Of a stretch of DNA of 64,000 nt, positions 57,913 to 64,000 are shown in pieces. A program made the position numbers and the translations under genes. This DNA comes from Panaeolus papilionaceus. Lineage: Eukaryota; Basidiomycota; Agaricomycetes; Agaricales. A model generated the notes under the pieces. That model was not told the origin of the DNA. It did not search any database and saw nothing but the letters and a program-made list of their open reading frames with translations. The stretch lies in NCBI GenBank assembly GCA_015501605.1, contig JADNRZ010000044.1, forward strand, positions 96,448 to 160,447. The letters run 5' to 3'. Numbering within the stretch: the first letter of the stretch is position 1; every line of letters begins with the position of its first letter.

Positions 57913-60892
57913 CTGCGGCACTGGGCAGTGCGAAGCTTTTCCTCAATACCGGGGAGCTCTGAGACGCAGACGGTTTGGCGATGGGGAAGGGGAATGCGTG
58001 ACGGTAGCCAGATTTTGTGCTCCTCTGGTTTCCCGACCTCTCTCTGGTATAGAGGGAGCCCTGGTAGATAAATTGGGAAGATGCTGCTCCCAGTGCCGAA
58101 TTCTTGAGGCAAGTTGATTTCTCTGTTCAATTAGACCCCCGCCTGCGAAGCCGTAGCCTTTGCCACGTCATTCTTTGCAAAACGTTGTAGACGTCGTCTA
58201 AAAGCAATGAGGGTTAAGCAGGTAAAATAGATAAGCCGGTGAAGGGACTTACTGAGATTCCTCGACCTCTAATGCGGTTTTAACAAATACATCAGGGCTT
58301 ATGGCCTTGTATGGTGCGCTGCCCCCCTTGAGACGCTCCTGCTCATCCATTGCCAACTCCCTCCTAGCCTCTGCCTCCGTCAATCCTGATTAACATGAAT
58401 TAGTGCTGCTCGTAAAAAATATATATAGAAAGGGACAAAACCGCTATCGTCCGCTTCATACGGACAGGCCTTCACCTTTGGAATGGACGGGTCGTTGTCG
58501 TACTCCACGCATAGCGCTTCCCACTTATCCACCAGGCCCTTTCCAATTGCTTCAGAGAGACCCCGATGCGCCTCTACCTGGATGTTGCGGTTCGCGAGAG
58601 CAGCCCTGTATTTACGAAGAAGGGTGGGGCCCATAGAGGTGTACTTCATCCAGTTCCAATGGCTGAAGTGGCTATCCAGCACGACGTGGCGTGTCCCCCA
58701 CCCCTGCGACTGTGTGGAGGTACCGATGGGGTTATGGAAACCCCAGACGCGCTCAGGGGTTTCCATGTCGGAGAGACCAGCACCGACGATGTAGTTGAGG
58801 GAATACACCTGGTGATTTTCTGTCATGTGCATGGGCTCATGCAGCTTGGGAACGGCGGGGATGAGAGTGGTGTTGGGGGAAATGGCGAAAGCTGGGGGCC
58901 AGTCATCAGCGGACATTCGCTTGTCTAGGTTTTTAAACCATTGGCAGGCTATGTCGTAGCTGATGAGTACAACGGGGTGCTCCTTGAAGTCCTGGAGCGC
59001 CGATCCAAAGATAAAATCCATATTGGAATACCTGAATGGGGATTAGACGTGGTTATGCAAGCTAGGTATTATTGCTACACACCGTTCACCCTTTTGAAGA
59101 TTCCCTATGGCCTGCAGTAGAACCATCTCAGACCTCCCACAAATCGCCCCTCCCACACCCGTATAGCGCAAACCCTTGGAAAACCGTGTGTATTGGCCTG
59201 AACAATGGCCTGCGAACCCAACGCAGGAGCTAACCTGTTCCGATATATAGATGAGCTATAGGAGGGACTGAAAAGAGAATTTGTATACGCACGTCTGCAT
59301 CATTCGTGTGAGCTGCGACGAACTTCTCATAATCCTCGCGACCAATCATGTAGGCCCAGCCAACACCTAGCCCCGGGTCTTGGTCATAGTTTGATACAAG
59401 TTGATTCTTCAGGCGAAAATTAGCGTCCATTGCAATGAATGGTGTGTAGAGGTACCTTGGCGGCGGCGTTGAGTGGAGGCAACGGGGAGAGGGCAAGGAC
59501 CTACCTGGAATCCTGATGCACATGCCTCCAACCCTCTGGTAGATTTATGCCTGGATGTGGACACGATGGGCACTTCAGTCCCAAACTCCCCCGGCTTGGT
59601 CTCGGGACCCCCCGGGGTCATGGGCGTGTCCTGCCCATTTCAGCAGCATGAGATGCCCGCCATTGTAGCGACATTCTGAAAGCTCTCTGTAGCGAGATCG
59701 AAAGGCTTTAGGCTAGTGTTGTCCGTGAGCTTGACGAGCCCATTGTAGAAGTCGTACAGGGCGGATTTGGTGGTGAGTGATAGCTTGTGGAGGTGTTGAG
59801 AAGCTCGAAGGTAGCGCAGGTTTTGATGACCAGTTGGGATGCAGGGTAGAGACGACGACGGAGGAGTTGGATATGCGCGCGGTTCACCCCAACCACAGCT
59901 GCAGTACTGTAGGTTGACCTCATGTATTCCATTGGTGTGAAGGACGAGTAGTGATTGGTGACAGGGGGAGGGGGAGGTGCCAGTACATTGCTGGCGTGAT
60001 TCACGTGATCTTCAGCCCCAAAGAGGCCAATGTCACCGGTTCAAAATGCCATCCATTCCAATGCTAAGCAAGCGGGTTAGTTTTAACCCAAGAAATTTGT
60101 AAGTGTAGGAGAAAATACCTGGATTCGGTGGAATGGTTAGACGCTTGTGTTGCCGCACACAGCACTGCTTGCATGTCAGATCAGGCAGAAAGCATTCGGA
60201 TTGGCACCTATATTCCGCAGGTCCTGGTTCGGCCTTCTTCATGGCAAACACAGTCAGGGCATGAGTTGGTCTTGATGAAGTCGCCCTGTCCTGCAAACCG
60301 CAGGATTTCATCCAGATACGTGCTTCGTCGTAGATCCCTCCATACCACTTAGGGCGTTTCTGAGGCGGAGATGAGCACTCTATGACACACCAGAACATAA
60401 GATTATGAGAAAAACGTACCGAAACCTGGGACCTTTTCTTGGTCTTCCTTTTTAACGGCTTAGCTGGTAGTAACACCCTATCCCTACAAGCACAACGCTT
60501 GAGTGCCGCTTCAAAGAGAGACCCGTTGGGATCCAACGGCAAAGTTTGTCATCCTCAGGGGGCTCCCAGTCGGTTGCTCCCTTCCATGCTGTGTAAGATG
60601 GTATTGTAAAGGTGAAATTCTTGTTAGGTGCCTGGTACGACCCTCCTGCTCCCTGTTTGAAGGTATGGGCCTCGTGTGAGGTTGCGGTAAGGAGGGCATC
60701 GTCTCCGAAAGGAATATGAATACGGCGAGAGCCGCCTTCATTGGCCTGAGCGTGTAGGAGTTTCTGTGAGACGAGCTTGACATAGAGACGGTGGAGAGCT
60801 GATGTTGAGCGATGGGTGTTTTCAGCGATGGTGATGAACGATTCATCCAACCCAAAAAGGCAAATATTCAAAGGCGTGATGTTACGGGACAA
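57913..60892 (-). pseudogene. CxC2-type KDZ transposase, N-terminal and catalytic part
   Basis: Conserved segments follow each other on the minus strand. They include FTIPSYTAWKGATDWEPPED (60.6 kb), the CxC2 zinc cluster (AEYRCQSECFLPDLTCKQCC) with HWNGWHF after an intron, the HTNGIHEV and QYCSCG segments (59.9 kb), TKSALYDFYNGLVKLTDNT, CPSCPHPGINLPEGW, and DANFRLKNQLVSNYDQDPGL. After these come SKGLRYTGVGGAICGRSEM, SYDIACQWFKNLDKRM, PKLHEPMH, ERVWGFHNPIGTSTQ, DSHFSHWNWMKYTSMG, LTEAEARRELAMDEQER, and LPGIEEKLRTAQC at the junction with the retrotransposon. Several introns are still recognisable (for example GTAAGTCCC near 58253). At least four frameshifts, many in G or C runs, and stops break the gene, so it was already decaying or has collected errors. 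The family is a DDE-type transposase described from agaric genomes. Confidence 0.82.
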
Positions 60893-61327
60893 GTGGACCG
60901 CCGGAACGAAATCAACAAAGAATGCCCGCTATCAACAAGCATCATGATCAAGGGCAACTACATTCAACAGACCCACCATTCAACAACTCCCCCCACCTCC
61001 TCCCTCAACGGGCACGTAGGGTCCCCCATACAGTCACAGCTAAGGGACATTACTCTTCAAAATGTGAGCCTCTTTGCCCTTAATCCTATCCCCACCGCTT
61101 CTTCACGATTTCGCAATGCTGAGAAATACCCGGGCACGGGAATACGCTCAAATTGCAAATCAATGCTCAGAACCTGGCAGTGCTGCATAGAAATACTCGG
61201 GCACGGGCATACGCTATCCCCACGCTGCCGGTTTTTTTTTATCACAATACCATTTAACCCTCCACCCCCCGCCCTCCCCGTTAACATCGATGAAAGGCTG
61301 CTATAGATCGTTGCAACCCCGGAGAAA
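60893..61327. promoter_or_regulatory. Shared intergenic region of KDZ (minus) and TET/JBP-like (plus) genes
   Basis: About 430 bases separate the two divergent coding regions. An inexact direct repeat is visible: TGAGAAATACCCGGGCACGGG at 61119 and TAGAAATACTCGGGCACGGG at 61188. No TATA box is obvious. Confidence 0.5.
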
Positions 61328-62882
61328 ATGCCTGAGGTAGGATTAATCCTATAACGACGTAGTAAATACTACAATTTATACCGATGCTGATTGACACCCA
61401 CAGGAATATATACTTGCTGATCATCCCGATTTTTGCATTTCAGCACTGGCTGAGGCGGCCAACCAATTCGCATATGAATATTCCGATGATCTTGCTGATT
61501 TATCACCACTGACTTCCCCAGATTCATCCCCTAATGGTAGCCCCAGGACCCCCACGTTAGCACTCACCCCACCCCCACCCACGCCCCTACCCCTCAACCC
61601 AGCCTTTGGGGCTCAGACACCTGCGATGACGAGCCCAAGACCAGAGCCTGCCAATGCCAGGGAGAAGAGAAAAGCAGCCAAGAAAGAAAAGGGGAGAGCC
61701 CACAGGTGCAAGCAACGCGCAATGCAGAGAGAGGCGGATTCCTACACCCCGTCGCGTCAAAAGGCCGAACAGAGGTACCTGTTTGTTCACCCCCCAACCG
61801 TGTCGGCAACTAACACGGCGTCCCTCTCAACAACCAAGGGCAGCTTCATTGCTGGACGGTCCCCTTATGAAAGCGGAAGGCTACACGGGCTGAATGAGCT
61901 CGTTGGACCAGGCTCTACCTTTAAATTCCGGCTAATAGAGTGGGATGGACGGTACGTGATGCTACATCCCTAAATGCCACAATTTCAATAAAAATACTTC
62001 ACTTCTAGGACATCCACGCCCATTTCGGACAAAGAAGGCCGCGTTATTGGGGTGCTGGCAGGGAGACCGGAGGATGATCGATGGGACCAGCTCATGGAAA
62101 GGGCAGCACAGGCCCTGCAGGAGGCGGGTACGGTTTTGGGGAGGGCCACTCATCACCGACAAGGCGCATTCCCCACCATTACAGGGGGGGTTTCGCATGG
62201 GGGTGGTCAGACCCAGCCTGGAAATCTCCGTATGCCACCTGTGAAGGACGCTTTGTTTCAAGGCTTGAATTCTGAGGAACCTTTTAGGCGAATAGCAGGG
62301 TTTGGATCCTGTGAGTCGTCTACAAACCACCCCCCACCCAGTACTCATTTTTATAGCCGTCTTCGCTACCTGGGCTCCAAAACTTTATGAATATTATCGC
62401 ACCACCAAGGAGAAGCTTAAGCAGAAGTACCCCGGCCTCTCTTGGCCTTTCCCTGGGAGTGTCTTCAGCGCCATCACCTACAACCTTGGGCCCTCTACCA
62501 TCTGCTTACCCCACGCAGACTTCGCCAACCTCCCCTTCGGCTGGTGCTCTGTTACAGCCCTGGGCTCTTTTGACCATACCAAGGGAGGTCATCTTGTGCT
62601 TTGGGATTGCGGTATTGTCATTCAATTTCCCCCTGGCTCCACCATCCTCTTTCCTCTGCCCTCATCGCCCACTCCAACACCCCTATTGATGGGCATGAAA
62701 CCCGGTACTCAGTGACGCAATATACGGCTGGGGGGATTTTAGATGGGTTTGAATTTGGTTTTAAAAACCAAGGCCTCATACATAGCGTCATTCGCCAAAG
62801 CCGACAGGCCCGGGATCTTGGAGCCGATGAACAACCGCTGGTCCTGGGGCCTATCCCTCTTTCGAACCTTACCAAGTTTTAA
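61328..62882 (+). pseudogene. TET/JBP-like 2-oxoglutarate dioxygenase, broken near the active site
   Basis: Proposed exons are 61328-61336 (MPE), 61404-61951, 62009-62310 and 62357-62882, with good splice sites. An N-terminal Pro/Thr-rich part and a basic stretch (REKRKAAKKEKGRAHRCKQR) precede the catalytic domain: VFSAITYNLGPSTICL, PHADFANLPFGWC with the iron-binding HxD (62512-62520), then GGHLVLWDCGIVIQFPPGS. One base is missing at about 62650-62660. The rest of the domain, ALIAHSNTPI with the distal His (62670-62672) and ETRYSVTQYTAGG with the Arg expected to bind 2-oxoglutarate (62703-62705), lies in another frame. Members of this family oxidise 5-methylcytosine or thymine in DNA, and agarics have large expansions linked to KDZ transposons. 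The shift puts the distal ligands out of frame, so this copy should be inactive unless the base is a sequencing error. Confidence 0.75.
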
Positions 62883-63563
62883 AAATGTAGTCTAAACCCA
62901 GCTCCTGTATGAATTTCTGAAATATATATATATATATACACATTCATCTACATATCCCAACTCCGATTTCTGTGCTATGATGGCTATAACGATCAATTGG
63001 GTCCTGTCTGACCTGGCCAAAGGTTGGAGGTAGACCGTTGACACTGCGTGGTGATTTCGGGATGATACCAAAAATGGATATGTTCGTTTTGCTATTTCTA
63101 TGAGTATCCTTTATTTTCTCCGTATAAAATTGAAACAGTGTACTTATGTGACAGAAAGGAATGTATTTTATACAAAATTTTGGAGGTGTGTGCACCAATA
63201 ATGTGCCCAAAAAGCATGCGACGTTCTACGTGCACATCAGTATTGAAACACACAAGACTTCCCATTCAGTTGCTACCACCACATCCAACAAGATGGTGAC
63301 AACGGCCAAATCTCACAAATCTCATCATATAATATACCTAAATTATTTTGAGTATACATATATCATGCTACTGAAGCACTCCTGTAAGAGCATGGGGTAC
63401 AATCTATCAACAAACCCATGAAGGGCGGCCTCCTCTGGTATCTTAATTCGAGATCAATGCCCAATTAAGTTACCTGTTCTATATTTAGATTAGCGCAATT
63501 CTCACTTCAGACTCGGACACTGCTTATATAGGTGGCTTCTTGCCCAGCAGTCGCTATCCACTA
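62883..63563. other. AT-rich spacer with TA microsatellite
   Basis: A TA run at 62922-62938 is followed by sequence without a convincing gene. The right end of the KDZ element should lie here or beyond the window, but I could not pair it with a left terminal repeat. Confidence 0.45.
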
Positions 63564-64000
63564 ATGCCTAAGACAAAGCTAAAACCACACAGCAAATTAA
63601 GCGTGAAAGCTATGCAAGGTGTGAACCATGCTGCATGGCTCTTTTGGTGCAATGCACCTATCATTTTGCTGCCACTAATTAGGCTTGAATTACAAATTAG
63701 AAACTGTGACGCCGAGCGTGAAAAAGCTAGAAATCGTGCCCAGAGGTAAGGGTCAAATTTTCAATACTGAAGAGTAGTATGCTTAAATTCCAGTAGACGA
63801 AGAGCAGCGGAGACTCCCAACAGGCTGATTTAAGACGAAAGCGCCATTCAGAAGCCCAAGCCCGCTATCGCGAACGAAACCGCTTGCAGCTAAAGACTCA
63901 GTCATGGCAGTACTGGTATGTAAGAGCACACCTTGGGCATTCCTCACTTTCTTAATATATCTACACTTGAATTCTCTAGACGAAATAAGGTGTGGCAACA
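63564..64000 (+). pseudogene. Basic Arg-rich protein fragment, running off the right edge
   Basis: A frame from ATG 63564 (MPKTKLKPHSKLSVKAMQG) ends at a donor-like AG/GTAAGG at 63746. After an acceptor near 63793, a basic helix-like piece, ADLRRKRHSEAQARYRERNR, follows to another donor at about 63915 (GTATGT). The piece resembles the basic ARYRERNR-type segments common in agaric repeat-linked proteins. The two exons do not join in one frame with the splice sites I could find, so the gene may be broken or mis-split. Role unknown. Confidence 0.35.

Larger units (their letters stand above)
50018..57917 (-). mobile_element. Ty3/gypsy chromodomain LTR retrotransposon, full length
   Basis: The element covers 50023-57912 (7890 bases) between two CTGCG target copies (50018-50022, 57913-57917). 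It lies in minus orientation: 5' LTR at 57352-57912, then gag, protease-RT-RNase H, integrase with chromodomain, an extra zinc-knuckle frame, and 3' LTR at 50023-50582. Gene order places integrase after RNase H, as in Ty3/gypsy (Metaviridae). Gag and pol are interrupted by frameshifts (see the parts). The insertion is in an exon of the KDZ transposase; reading across the two flanks with one CTGCG copy restores an open frame. Confidence 0.92.

Overview
The window is nuclear DNA of a filamentous basidiomycete, most likely an Agaricomycete. The genes are split by many 45-100 base GT-AG introns. The gene families (F-box-like proteins, expanded P-loop GTPases, KDZ transposases, TET/JBP dioxygenase relatives, chromodomain Ty3/gypsy elements) are typical of mushroom genomes. 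No rRNA, confident tRNA or CRISPR array is visible. Exon structures were deduced by eye from splice sites and frame continuity, not from transcripts.

Layout: (1) 1-3605 holds the 3' part of a long, mostly disordered Ser/Arg-rich protein. (2) 5636-12142 is a complete 34-exon ABCC/MRP-type ABC transporter of about 1500 residues. (3) 13015-13554 is a small NTF2-like protein behind a good TATA box. (4) 14.6-18.4 kb holds a possible zincin-like remnant, a decayed F-box-like gene and its intact three-exon relative.

(5) 18.6-42.6 kb is an array of seven paralogous five-exon GTPase genes, six on the minus strand and one on the plus strand. All seven can be spliced into open frames. From 25.4 to 48.0 kb the array is organised as four head-to-tail units of about 5-7 kb. 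Each unit has one GTPase gene plus a long spacer carrying a broken F-box/LRR-like gene and a strongly purine-rich block. One spacer carries a 1076-base non-autonomous DNA transposon whose insertion site can be read from the uninterrupted paralogous spacer.

(6) 48.0-64.0 kb is a transposon nest. Two hairpin-forming repeats precede a decayed CxC2-type KDZ transposase on the minus strand. That transposase is split in an exon by a chromodomain-containing Ty3/gypsy retrotransposon of 7.9 kb, with a 5-base target duplication and almost identical LTRs. The retrotransposon has an additional reading frame with two CCHC zinc knuckles between integrase and its 3' LTR. Head-to-head with the KDZ gene lies a TET/JBP-type dioxygenase gene, broken by a frameshift between its iron ligands. 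A fragment of a basic, arginine-rich protein runs to the right edge.

Two stories stand out. The first is the GTPase array, whose coding copies stay open while everything duplicated with them decays. The second is the KDZ-TET/JBP pair, in which a transposase and a DNA-base oxidase share one short intergenic region.
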